Positions 40,651-50,701 are shown, counted from the stretch's first letter. The stretch is DNA of 64,000 nucleotides from an uncultured Mediterranea sp. (GCA_945879145.1 CAMCUZ010000003.1:1-64000), one strand, 5' to 3'. The notes: a model not told the origin generated them from the sequence alone. Made by a program: numbers and translations.

Positions 40651-43049
40651 ATGAACAAACATTTACTAATTATGTCGATGGCTGCATCTACATTGATGCT
40701 TGCCTCTGCTTGTTCTAGCAACGATGAATTCAGCAATTCATCCAGTAACATGGCACAAGTCAGCTTCAGTTTGCAGGCTGACGGAACAATGACAACTCGT
40801 GCTATCAGCGATGGTGCAAATGTGGCCAACTGATCTACCGTGTATTTGACAAGAATGGAAACATCATTTCAGGCCTGCAAAAGGTCACGGAAGCAGCGAC
40901 AGATCTGACCACAGGCCACAAGGTAACAGTCAACTTAGCCAAAGGACAGACCTATAAGGTAGCCTTTTGGGCCCAGGATGCTGATTGTCAATCTTACACA
41001 TTGGACGAAAACATGAATGTCAGCATTGACTATTCAGGTGAAAACAACAACGAGAGCCGTGATGCCTTCTTCAAGACTGTAGAAGTCACAGTGATTGGCG
41101 ATGCTCAAGAGAGCGTAACACTGAAGCGTCCATTCGCCCAACTCAATGTGGGATCAAGCAGCGAGGACTGGACCGCTGCCGTGGCTTCGGGTATTGACAT
41201 TCAAACATCTGCTATCAAGGTGTATGACTTGGCTGACAAACTCAGCATCCTGGATGGTACGGTATCAGGTAATGTAAACGTAGAATACACTACAGCCGCC
41301 ATTCCTCAAGAAACACTGTATGTAGATGCCAATGGTGACGGCACCAAGGAAGCATACCACTACCTCTCCATGAGTTACCTCCTTGCTAACGACGCTACCA
41401 CGGGCTATGCCAAGACCGTAGCCAGTGCAGAGCTTGTATTCACCCCCTCTGCTGGCGAAAACATCTACCTCTCACAAGGTCTGCAGAATATCCCGCTGCA
41501 ACGTAATTACCGTACCAACATCGTGGGCAGAATCTTGACTGGGCAAATTGACTTCAACGTAATCACCGACCCGCTTTACGAAGATGACTACAACGTAGAA
41601 GTACCTACCATGGTCAATGGACAGAAATTCCAAACACTGCAAGAGGCCATCAACGTAATCAACCAAAGCGATGCGGATACCTATGATCTGAGCATCAGTG
41701 ATGATGCCACTTGGGCAACAGGCGTTGCCGGTAACGGTGCTAACCTCATGTTTACCAACTCCAATACGACTGTCAACTTCAACCTCAACGGTCACACCCT
41801 TACCATGACTGGAGCAGGTGGATTGAAGAATAATGCCACAGTGAACTTTGTCAACGGCACCATTGTGGATAAGACATCGTACGAATATGAAAACGGCGAG
41901 ACCGCTTGGGAGTTCACCTACCTGGAGTTCCAAGGTGCAGGCAAGTATAGCTTCAAGAACGTGATTTTCAACAACAGCGTGATGTTTGCAGCCGATGCTG
42001 AAGTTGATGGCTGTACCTTCCTGGGTAACGCCACACAGGCATCAAATGCAGACAATGAATATGCCGCATGGATCAACAAAGGAAATGTAACCATCAAGAA
42101 TTCTAAGATTAAGAGCCCGTATCGTGGATTTAAGATTGCCGATAAGTATGGCGACGCCAGCAATCTCTACACCGTAGAAATTGATGGTTGTGAATTTACC
42201 AACTTCAGTAAGAAGCCTGGTGTAGCTATCGATAATACGACAAACTCTGGGGGATTCACTCCTTTCACCTCTATCACCATCAAGAACAGCAGATTCACAG
42301 ATGTACAGCCTGGTGATCAGAAAGCCTACATCTACGAAACAGACAACTTCGTTCCAACACTTGACAATAACGTCGTTGCCTTCGCAACAGCAGAAAGCCT
42401 GCGTGGTTTTGCAGAGTGTGTAAATACAACCAATGGCGCATCCTTCCTCAACTATACCATTGAACTGGCTGCTGACATCGACCTCAACAATGCACTTTGG
42501 ACTCCCATAGGCGGAACAGGATCTGGGTCAGGTCAATTTCGGGGTACATTTGATGGTAAGAATCATACCATCAAAAACTTGAAGGTGGTGAATAATTCCG
42601 TTAACATTAATAACTCTGCAACGGGGCTCTTTGGCTGGATTAATACAATTACAATTAAAAACCTGAAGATAGATGGTGCCAACATCACAGGTCACCAATA
42701 TACGGGCGTGATTGCTGGCTATATGGAGTCTATTCCCACATGCGTAATCGAAAATTGCCATGTCAACAATGCTGTAGTACGTTGCACTTATGGAAATTCA
42801 GGTGCTGACGGTGATAAGTGCGGTGGTATCGCAGGCTTTGGACTCAATGGTGGAAGCCTAATTAAGGATTGCACCGTATCCAACACCAACATCAAGGCAG
42901 GCCGCGATGCAGGGCAAATTGTAGGCTGTGCTAAGACAGCACACGTAGAGAGTTGTTCTGCTACCAATGTTACGGTGGAATGGACACACGAAGAAAACAC
43001 AACAGGTGCCAACATCAACAACGCCCTCATCGGTCGAGTAATTGATTAA
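40651..43049 (+). CDS. Fimbrillin-like (DUF6562-type) lipoprotein with C-terminal beta-helix/GLUG repeats; interrupted by a frameshift near 40830
   Basis: 40651 ORF has signal peptide/lipobox 'LASACSSNDEF' and ends at TGA 40831; frame +3 continues LIYRVFDKNGNIISGLQKVTEAATDLTTGHKVTVNLAKGQTYKVAFWAQD into the 41001 ORF. Confidence 0.75.
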
Positions 43050-43092
43050 GCGCTAAACTGGACAAACTACAGTTGCAAACATTAGTCCTTCT

Positions 43093-43140
43093 GGGCTGTA
43101 TCAATTTCATCTATTGAGATTAGATACAGCCCTTTTCTTT
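43093..43140 (+). terminator. Terminator after the fimbrillin-like locus
   Basis: GGGCTGTATC...GATACAGCCC TTTTCTTT. Confidence 0.8.
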
Positions 43141-43200
43141 ATTATATCGTAGGGCTCTAAGGATTATTCTACCTTACAAGGAGATATCTACATTCCCTAC

Positions 43201-43261
43201 AAGATTAATAACCTTACTCCACTAAGGTTATTAATCCTACAACAGTAAGGTTATTAATCTT
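43201..43261. repeat. Three-arm inverted repeat (A, B, C arms)
   Basis: AAGATTAATAACCTTAC / TAAGGTTATTAATC / GTAAGGTTATTAATCTT; arm A is the exact complement of C and pairs with B as well. Confidence 0.85.
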
Positions 43262-43336
43262 GGTACTGCAGATACGTACTTGAGTCACTCTAGACTTCCC
43301 TTAAAAGCTACGGCTTTGTATATTCCATCCCCCCCA

Positions 43337-43384
43337 AAAAACTCTTTAGAGTTTTGGCTGTATGATTTAAAAGGACTAACTTTG
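43337..43384 (+). promoter_or_regulatory. Promoter and palindrome upstream of the AraC-type gene
   Basis: AAAACTCTTTAGAGTTTT palindrome (43337-43354) overlapping TTTTG -33; TAACTTTG -7 at 43377-43384. Confidence 0.55.
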
Positions 43385-43478
43385 CCTCGTTTACAGGCTA
43401 GACAGATAGCCCCGAAATGACTCAAGAGGGTAAAAACCAAGCCTCTATATAAGAAAAAATGATGAGAGAATAAGATTT

Positions 43479-44630
43479 ATGGAAAGACTTCAGTTTGCAT
43501 GTTGTGTAGTCACCCTGGTGCTGGCCTTGATATTGGCCATGGCTCGACTGCAGGTGCGGTGGATCAATCGACGCTACGAACAGTCACGGTGGATACTATG
43601 CCTGGTTATGGTAGCTTTTGCAGTACACTATTATATCCAGATGGCTTTTGGCCTGCGTGCCTCAAGCGATGAGATGGGGGCTGTGGTCAACATCCTTCTC
43701 TATACCCCCTCTGCCTTTGCCATCTCCTTCTCCATTCTCAATATTACGGGGGCGGAGAAAAGCCTTCTTCGCCGTCACCTGTGGATCAGTGCAGGAGTCT
43801 ATCTCCTTCTATTAGGCTGCTTTGGTGCGACGTGGCCTAGCATCCAAAGCCACCACTTGAGTATGGGTCTTTATGCCATGATGTCCCTCTTCGTGCTGGC
43901 TATGATTCACAGCATTCTGATTATCCGACGCGAGCTACGGCGAATGCAGAGGGTGCTGAAGAGCCAGACGGGAAGCGATTTTCAGCCCTATACCAAATAC
44001 ATGCAGTCGGGAGTATCACTGTTGTACGCCATTGCTATTACTTTACCACTGGTTATCACTAGCAGTACCCTGCTGCTATTCTTCGGCCCGCCAATGCTTA
44101 TTGCCCTGTTGTTCTTTATGCAGTCGTTCATCGCCTTAGGCTATTATTACGAGCCTTTGTCAACCAATCCAGACATAGAGCCTGTTGCCATTAGAGACGA
44201 AGCGGTTCCGAATCGCACAGACTCTGCACCAACAGATGGCGAGAACAAAAGCCAAAACAGGTTGACTGAAACGCGCATCGCACAGGTCGAGGCAGCGTTG
44301 AACCAGTGGTGCGAGGCCGGGGGATTCAGGAACTGCGAGGCCAATATGACCATGCTTTCCATGCAACTTCAGATAGAAAAAGGGGTATTGACCCGTTTCT
44401 TTGATCAACACCTGAAGACCAGCTTCCGAAGCTGGCTGAGCAACATTCGCTTTAAAGAGGTGCAACGCATGATGATAGAGTTTCCTCAGTATAGCAACGA
44501 TGCCATCTCTTTTGAGTGCGGCTTCTCTTCGCACGCCCATCTCTATAAAATATTCAAAGAAAAAACCGGTCTTACTCCAGGACAATGGAAGGAGCACGCC
44601 ATGCTCAGGCAAAACGAGGTCGTATCCTAA
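43479..44630 (+). CDS. Membrane-anchored AraC-family transcriptional regulator
   Basis: N-terminal polytopic region; C-terminal 'SFRSWLSNIRFKEVQRMMIEFPQYSNDAISFECGFSSHAHLYKIFKEKTGLTPGQWKE'. Confidence 0.9.
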   Translation: MERLQFACCVVTLVLALILAMARLQVRWINRRYEQSRWILCLVMVAFAVHYYIQMAFGLRASSDEMGAVVNILLYTPSAFAISFSILNITGAEKSLLRRHLWISAGVYLLLLGCFGATWPSIQSHHLSMGLYAMMSLFVLAMIHSILIIRRELRRMQRVLKSQTGSDFQPYTKYMQSGVSLLYAIAITLPLVITSSTLLLFFGPPMLIALLFFMQSFIALGYYYEPLSTNPDIEPVAIRDEAVPNRTDSAPTDGENKSQNRLTETRIAQVEAALNQWCEAGGFRNCEANMTMLSMQLQIEKGVLTRFFDQHLKTSFRSWLSNIRFKEVQRMMIEFPQYSNDAISFECGFSSHAHLYKIFKEKTGLTPGQWKEHAMLRQNEVVS

Positions 44631-44670
44631 TGCAGCAGGTGGAATACGAATAATCAGCACAATAGGAATT

Positions 44671-44709
44671 TCAAGAGGTGTTTCATTGCATGAATGAAAC
44701 ACCTCTTGA
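44671..44709. terminator. 17-bp perfect hairpin downstream of AraC-type gene
   Basis: TCAAGAGGTGTTTCATT GCATG AATGAAACACCTCTTGA. Confidence 0.6.
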
Positions 44710-44765
44710 CGTCTTTATGAAACAGCTGTTGCAGCAATGAAACATGCGGCAAGCATAGAAAAATT

Positions 44766-44773
44766 TATCTTTG
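44766..44773 (+). promoter_or_regulatory. -7 element upstream of DUF4374 gene
   Basis: TATCTTTG. Confidence 0.55.
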
Positions 44774-44814
44774 CCATGCTAATTCTAACTTAATTATTCT
44801 AAACTAAAACATGA

Positions 44815-46491
44815 TTGTATATGAGGAAAAACAAAAAGCAGATGAGCAGGTTGAATTTCATGGCGAGTAATAATCTAAAGCACCTTGTTTGTTGCAGCTT
44901 GGCCGTAAGCTTACTGTTAAGTTGTAGTGACGATGATACCCCCGGCAGCAACGAAGGTGGACAGATATTAGCTCATGTGAGTGTGCCAGCAAAAAACCCC
45001 TGGCTAGCACAGGAGACTTATAGTATCACACACTTCAATTCGGCGCAGACCGATGCGTTTCCGTTTGCGGTCAAAGACGGCGTGTTCGATGTGAATGTTG
45101 AAACCTGCGCACAAGCCTGGGCTGGACCAGTCAACTTGATGACCTTAGCCTCTACATCGTCCAGCTACATGTGGGGCATGAGCAGCGACCGCGTCTCCTA
45201 CCTTCATGTGGCTAATGGCAAGCTGGAGCGGTTGGCCGAGTGTGCCTTGCCTGGCGTAACTCCCCGCACGCAAGACGAGCTAAAGCAGCTTACTGCCACA
45301 TATACGTCATACGATGAACTGGAGAAGGCTGTTACCACAGTGCTCGGGGAACAACCACAGATGTCAATGTCCAACGGAAACTACGTGGTATGCGACAAAG
45401 AGAACTATGTCTATTCCAATGCTGGCCGCAAGCTGGCTCGCTATCGGCTGAAGCAGGAATCAAGACCTGAGGAGGGCATCGAGCAGGTGGGGGAGATTGA
45501 TCTTACCCCACACATCGCCAGTTCATTCACACTTGTAGGGGTTTCGATGACGTACGATGGCTACCTGGTCGTAGCGGCCCAAAAGGCGTTACTCACTTTA
45601 ACCCGGGATCTTTCTGTAGTGGATACCTACCTGTTGCCTGAAGGCCAGATTCTTACCAACTCCATTTCCTTGGACGAGCAATCACTCTACGTGGCGAGCA
45701 ACAGCACTCAGCCAGATGGGAAAGGACTTATGCAACGCATCATCTGTAAGGGAGGCAGATTCTCTACTGCTGCTTCTGACGGAGCTTGGCAAGCCGCCTA
45801 CGATGGCGGCCCCATGGCACCATCGATAAAGCTCGGGTATGGTACAGGCTCTACCCCTACGTTGATGGGGTTCGGCCACGACGAAGACAAATTGGTCGTG
45901 ATTACCGACGGAGCTAAACGCATGAAGTTGGTTGCCTTCTGGCGCGAGGAAATTCCAGCCGATGCCAAGGCCTCTGCTACCGGCGACCCCAGAATAGCAG
46001 GTGTATTCGATATCACATGCGGACTTCCGGCATCCACTGAGTGGATACAGTCGGAACAATCGGTAGTGGTCGGTGGATATGATGCCTTTGTTGTGAACAA
46101 TATCAGCAGCGGCATCTCCAAAGTGAGCGACAAGATTGTCGGTGTGCTGGCTATAGGTCCCATCCTTCAGGGACCGAAAGGCGTGGAGTGCGTAAGGTGG
46201 AATACCCAGACGAACAAGTGGGAAGCGCGTTGGACCCGTTCTGACATCAGTTCCGTCAGCATGATACCTGCTGTAAGCACAGCTTCTGACATGGTGCTCG
46301 TTGATGGATGGTACGATGCCACGGGCTGGGAGGTGACTGGCCTTGACTGGGGCACCGGACGAACACGCCATCAAGTAAGGTTCGGCAAGGATAACCGAGG
46401 CAATGGAGCCTATGCCATCATACAATATTTACCCAATGGCGACCTGCTCTTCAATTCTGTGGCAGGCCCCATGCGCATAGCACTTCAATAA
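44815..46491 (+). CDS. DUF4374-like lipoprotein
   Basis: Lipobox 'LLLSCSDDDTPG'; beta-propeller-like sequence with 'WAGPVNLMTLAS...' and 'ISSGISKVSDKIVGVLAIGP'. Confidence 0.65.
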   Translation: MYMRKNKKQMSRLNFMASNNLKHLVCCSLAVSLLLSCSDDDTPGSNEGGQILAHVSVPAKNPWLAQETYSITHFNSAQTDAFPFAVKDGVFDVNVETCAQAWAGPVNLMTLASTSSSYMWGMSSDRVSYLHVANGKLERLAECALPGVTPRTQDELKQLTATYTSYDELEKAVTTVLGEQPQMSMSNGNYVVCDKENYVYSNAGRKLARYRLKQESRPEEGIEQVGEIDLTPHIASSFTLVGVSMTYDGYLVVAAQKALLTLTRDLSVVDTYLLPEGQILTNSISLDEQSLYVASNSTQPDGKGLMQRIICKGGRFSTAASDGAWQAAYDGGPMAPSIKLGYGTGSTPTLMGFGHDEDKLVVITDGAKRMKLVAFWREEIPADAKASATGDPRIAGVFDITCGLPASTEWIQSEQSVVVGGYDAFVVNNISSGISKVSDKIVGVLAIGPILQGPKGVECVRWNTQTNKWEARWTRSDISSVSMIPAVSTASDMVLVDGWYDATGWEVTGLDWGTGRTRHQVRFGKDNRGNGAYAIIQYLPNGDLLFNSVAGPMRIALQ

Positions 46492-46529
46492 CGATTCCAT
46501 CATGACATTTTATTCTATACAACAAAAAA

Positions 46530-47834
46530 ATGAGTGCAACGATGTACAAAACCATACCTACACTATTCGTATCGGTTGTTTGCCTTTGCTTGGCACTGGC
46601 TGCCACTTCTTCCTGTTCCAACGATAAGGTGGATAACCCGCTTCCTATTCCCATACCCAAAGAGCAATGGAGCAAAACGCTGAAAGGAAACGGCGAGGAA
46701 CTGGGTGCCTATCCCGACCTTTACGTCAACTATTGGGAATACACCTACAACCTTAAAGAGCATCAAGACAAGATTCTCTTTTTCAAAGGCCATTTCCCTC
46801 ATTGTCGATATTTTAGCTTCTCTCTGTACGACGACAACACGGGCAATGTGATTGGAGGCATTGACGACCAGAACATAATCCCAGACGAGGGGAGTGAGAA
46901 TCCTTTTCTTAAAAGCGTTTCGGGCGAGCACTCGTTCACAGTCTGCGTAGTACCTTCCTCCGTCAGTGAGCAGACCATCAGCAAGCTTGGCTTGCGTAAT
47001 GTGTGCCGTATTGACGTAGCAGTAGAGCGAGTGGCCATCGTGGTCAGGGAGTATCTCGGAACTACCTCCGACGGCTTGCAGCCGGATGAGTATGGTGGCA
47101 CCGACCTGCCAGCCATCACTGCCATCAACATCCATACACTCCGGCAAACAACCATTCCTGAACATGTAGAGACCAACGTCAATAAGATTACATCGAAAGT
47201 ATTCACTCAGCGCTCCGACGAGAATCGAACGATGCCGTTCTTTCTGGCACCCGTGAGCCGATACTACCCCAACAACTCCACAGCCTATCTCTATGCCCGT
47301 ACCCACCTGCGCAGCGACTCGGTGCTGGTGTTCAGCTTCGTCCCTGCACCCTATCCTACGAAGCCCGAGGAGTACCAGTCTGCTGTCACGCGTTATTGGT
47401 CCATCTGTCTGGGTTCTTGCTCTGACACACGCTCCTATTATTCGGTGTGCGATAAGGAGGCCCTGTTCGTTGCCGGAAAGAAATCCACCTTTATAGTCTG
47501 CTTGAAGAACAATCCCAGACTTGCTGACATACGTGCTAAGGTGGAGCAAATGAACAACCAAGGTGAGCGGATGAACCTCTTTGTATGGGACAGCGAAAAG
47601 CTGAATGTAGATGGCAAGCCTATCGGAGAGGTCATAGCCGTGATGTATCGCAACATACTGCCCGACGCAACCTGGGAGTATTCCATTGCCAACATGCTGC
47701 CCACGGCTTACAAGGACGAGACAGGTGAGCCTATTGACCACGTCACTCATCCTGAGCGCCAGCTGGCCCACTTGGCCCTTGGCGACTATGGGCCATTGGG
47801 AGTGAAGTATGCTACAGATGAATTCCTTAAATAA
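46530..47834 (+). CDS. Lipoprotein of unknown function
   Basis: Lipobox 'AATSSCSNDKVD'; 434 aa; 'FFKGHFPHCRYFSFSLYDD' suggests a distant DUF1214-like fold (uncertain). Confidence 0.6.
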   Translation: MSATMYKTIPTLFVSVVCLCLALAATSSCSNDKVDNPLPIPIPKEQWSKTLKGNGEELGAYPDLYVNYWEYTYNLKEHQDKILFFKGHFPHCRYFSFSLYDDNTGNVIGGIDDQNIIPDEGSENPFLKSVSGEHSFTVCVVPSSVSEQTISKLGLRNVCRIDVAVERVAIVVREYLGTTSDGLQPDEYGGTDLPAITAINIHTLRQTTIPEHVETNVNKITSKVFTQRSDENRTMPFFLAPVSRYYPNNSTAYLYARTHLRSDSVLVFSFVPAPYPTKPEEYQSAVTRYWSICLGSCSDTRSYYSVCDKEALFVAGKKSTFIVCLKNNPRLADIRAKVEQMNNQGERMNLFVWDSEKLNVDGKPIGEVIAVMYRNILPDATWEYSIANMLPTAYKDETGEPIDHVTHPERQLAHLALGDYGPLGVKYATDEFLK

Positions 47835-47910
47835 GGCTTTCCATACCCGAGAAATAAGAGTGGTTACAATGAGTACAAAATTACACCTTTTAGGAAAAAC
47901 GACCAAAATA

Positions 47911-47942
47911 TTTTGATGTTATATCGAATTATGCTACCTTTG
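47911..47942 (+). promoter_or_regulatory. Promoter for GH95 (TTTTG / TACCTTTG)
   Basis: TTTTG, 19-nt spacer, TACCTTTG. Confidence 0.55.
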
Positions 47943-47987
47943 CGCAAAAGAAACCCATTGTATAACCCAACTAAATCTCGAAATTTT

Positions 47988-50504
47988 ATGATGAAACGAA
48001 TCCAAACGACCCTACTCATCCCGCTCTTCTGCTGCCCGATGAGCACACTGCAAGCCCAGGTAGAGCCCCCTACCAACAAGCCTGCACAACCGCTTACCAT
48101 CTGGTTTGATACCCCCACCACGTTGCAGGGTGCCCTCCCCTGGTACCACGGCAAGCAGGAGCTATGGCAGGCAGGAGCTAAACACATCGACGAGAACGCC
48201 TGGGGCGCAAGCGATGCCGCAGAATGGGAAAGAGTTTCTCTGCCCATCGGCAACGGCAACCTGGGTGCCAACATCATGGGCTCCATCGAGGCTGAACGCA
48301 TCACGTTCAACGAGAAGAGCCTGTGGCGCGGAGGACCCAATACGGCGAAAGGTGCTGACTACTACTGGAATGTGAACAAGGAGTCGGCCCACCTGCTGCC
48401 CGAAATCCGTCAAGCCTTTACCGACGGCGACCTGAAAAAGGCCTCAGAACTCACCCGCAAGAACTTCAACAGCACGGTATCGTACCAATTGGACGAACAG
48501 CCCTACCGCTTCGGTAACTTCACTACGATGGGCGAATTCTACGTAGAGACTGGTCTGAGCGCCGTGGGTGCCACGAACTACCGCCGTGCCCTTTCGCTCG
48601 ACTCGGCCTTGGCTACCGTGGAGTTCACTAAGGAGAAGGTACACTACCGCCGGCAATACTTCATCTCGTACCCCCACAACGTGATGGTGATGCGCTTCTC
48701 GGCCGATAAGCCTGGAAAGCAGAATCTGGCCTTCAGCTATGCGCCAAACCCCGATGGCAAGGGTACCATGAAGGCTGATGGCAACCAGTCGCTCTGCTAC
48801 GAAGCTCGTCTGAACAACAACCAAATGGCCTATACCGTTCGCATTACCGCCTTGCCTACTGGTGGTAGCGTGCGTACCGACGATGGACGTCTCATCGTGG
48901 AACAGGCCGACGAGGTAACCTTCCTCATCACGGCTGATACCGACTACAAAATCAACTTCGACCCCGATTTCAACGACCCGCTCACCTACGTAGGCGTCAA
49001 TCCCTCTGCCACCACGGCAGGATGGATGAAAGAGGCTAGCGAACTGGGCTACGACCGCTTGCTGCAAGATCATCTGGCCGACTACCAACCCCTCTTCCAA
49101 CGTGTGAAGCTGGCACTCAACCCCGCATCGGAAGCCTCGAAAGCAACCGATATCCCCACCCCGCAACGACTCAAGAACTACCGCAAAGGGCAGGCAGACT
49201 ACTATCTCGAAACGCTCTACTACCAGTTTGGCCGCTACCTGCTCATCGCCTCCAGCCGTCCAGGCAACCTCCCTGCCAACCTGCAGGGCATCTGGGCCAA
49301 TCAGGTGGATGGCCCTTGGCACGTGGACTACCACAACAACATCAACCTACAGATGAACTACTGGCCCGCCTGCAGCACAGGTCTGAGCGAATGTGTAGAA
49401 CCCCTCATCGACTTTATCCGCACGCTGCAGAAGCCGGGTGAGCGTACAGCCAAAGCCTACTTCGGTGCACGTGGCTGGACCGCCTCCATCTCGGGCAACA
49501 TCTTCGGCTTCACCACACCGCTGAGAGACCAAGACATGTCATGGAACTTCAATCCCATGGCTGGCCCATGGCTCGCCACCCACCTATGGGAATACTACGA
49601 CTATACCCGCGACATGAAATTCCTGCGAGAGACGGCCTATCCGCTCATCCGCGAAAGTGCCATCTTTGCAGCCGACTACCTGTGGCACAAGCCCGATGGC
49701 AGCTATACAGCTGCCCCCTCTACCTCACCCGAACATGGTCCGATTGACCAAGGTGCCACTTTCGTTCATGCCGTGATCCGCGAAATCCTGCTTGAAGCCA
49801 TCGAAGGGTCACGCCTGCTGAAGTGCGACAAAGAGGAGCGCGCCCGTTGGGAAGATATCTTGGCTAATCTGGCTCCCTACTCGATTGGCCGCTACGGACA
49901 ACTGATGGAGTGGAGTCGCGACATCGACGACCCCAACGACCACCATCGCCACGTCAACCACCTCTTCGGCCTGCACCCGGGCCATACGGTATCGCCCATC
50001 ACCACTCCCGAACTGGCACAAGCCTCACGCGTAGTGCTGGAACATCGCGGCGACGGCGCTACGGGTTGGAGCATGGGCTGGAAGCTCAACCAATGGGCCC
50101 GTCTGCACGACGGTAACCATGCCTATACCCTCTACGGCAACCTGCTGAAGAACGGTACGCTTGACAACCTGTGGGACACGCACCCACCCTTCCAGATTGA
50201 TGGAAACTTTGGTGGTACGGCTGGTGTTACGGAGATGCTGCTGCAGAGCCATGCCGGATTTATCCACCTGCTGCCCTCGCTGCCCGATGCATGGAGCGAA
50301 GGAACGGTAAGCGGACTGGAAGCCCGCGGCAACTTCTGCCTCGACCTTACCTGGGCCAACGGCCAGTTGAGTGAAGCACTCCTCACCTCACGCAAGGGTG
50401 GACGTTGTATCTTGCGCTACGGCGACCAGGAACTCACCTTGCAGACCCGCCCCGGCAAGAGCTACCGCATCCTCTATAGCGACGGCAAACTGGTAAAGAA
50501 ATAA
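47988..50504 (+). CDS. Glycoside hydrolase family 95 (alpha-L-fucosidase/galactosidase)
   Basis: 'SLPIGNGNLGANIMGSIEAERITFNEKSLWRGGPNT', 'GIWANQVDGPWHVDYHNNINLQMNYWPA', 'HRHVNHLFGLHPG'; start at internal ATG. Confidence 0.93.
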   Translation: MMKRIQTTLLIPLFCCPMSTLQAQVEPPTNKPAQPLTIWFDTPTTLQGALPWYHGKQELWQAGAKHIDENAWGASDAAEWERVSLPIGNGNLGANIMGSIEAERITFNEKSLWRGGPNTAKGADYYWNVNKESAHLLPEIRQAFTDGDLKKASELTRKNFNSTVSYQLDEQPYRFGNFTTMGEFYVETGLSAVGATNYRRALSLDSALATVEFTKEKVHYRRQYFISYPHNVMVMRFSADKPGKQNLAFSYAPNPDGKGTMKADGNQSLCYEARLNNNQMAYTVRITALPTGGSVRTDDGRLIVEQADEVTFLITADTDYKINFDPDFNDPLTYVGVNPSATTAGWMKEASELGYDRLLQDHLADYQPLFQRVKLALNPASEASKATDIPTPQRLKNYRKGQADYYLETLYYQFGRYLLIASSRPGNLPANLQGIWANQVDGPWHVDYHNNINLQMNYWPACSTGLSECVEPLIDFIRTLQKPGERTAKAYFGARGWTASISGNIFGFTTPLRDQDMSWNFNPMAGPWLATHLWEYYDYTRDMKFLRETAYPLIRESAIFAADYLWHKPDGSYTAAPSTSPEHGPIDQGATFVHAVIREILLEAIEGSRLLKCDKEERARWEDILANLAPYSIGRYGQLMEWSRDIDDPNDHHRHVNHLFGLHPGHTVSPITTPELAQASRVVLEHRGDGATGWSMGWKLNQWARLHDGNHAYTLYGNLLKNGTLDNLWDTHPPFQIDGNFGGTAGVTEMLLQSHAGFIHLLPSLPDAWSEGTVSGLEARGNFCLDLTWANGQLSEALLTSRKGGRCILRYGDQELTLQTRPGKSYRILYSDGKLVKK

Positions 50505-50550
50505 AGTCAAAGGCAACATGTAGCATCACATTTGATGCAGAAATTGATAC

Positions 50551-50587
50551 AAGAAGGGCAGACCCCATAACAGGGTCTGCCCTTCTT
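50551..50587 (+). terminator. Terminator after GH95
   Basis: AAGAAGGGCAGACCC CATAACA GGGTCTGCCCTTCTT. Confidence 0.8.
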
Positions 50588-50701
50588 ATTTATCCTTCCT
50601 GATTGCGCCCACGGTTGCAATTTAAGTTTCGGTATGCAGGGCGCAAGATATGGCGCCCCCACAAGTTGTAGTCTCGTTCATCGTGGGTATGCATTGCAGC
50701 A

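Noticed and set aside
40820-40840. Programmed -1 frameshift in the fimbrillin-like gene
   Set aside because: No slippery X_XXY_YYZ heptamer at the frame junction; mutation or sequencing error is simpler.
44160-44702. 180-aa minus-strand ORF starting inside the 17-bp hairpin
   Set aside because: Antisense to the AraC-type gene, no domain signal.
46563-47906. 447-aa minus-strand ORF
   Set aside because: Antisense to the lipoprotein gene 46530-47834, which has a signal peptide and lipobox; reverse ORF lacks domain-like features.
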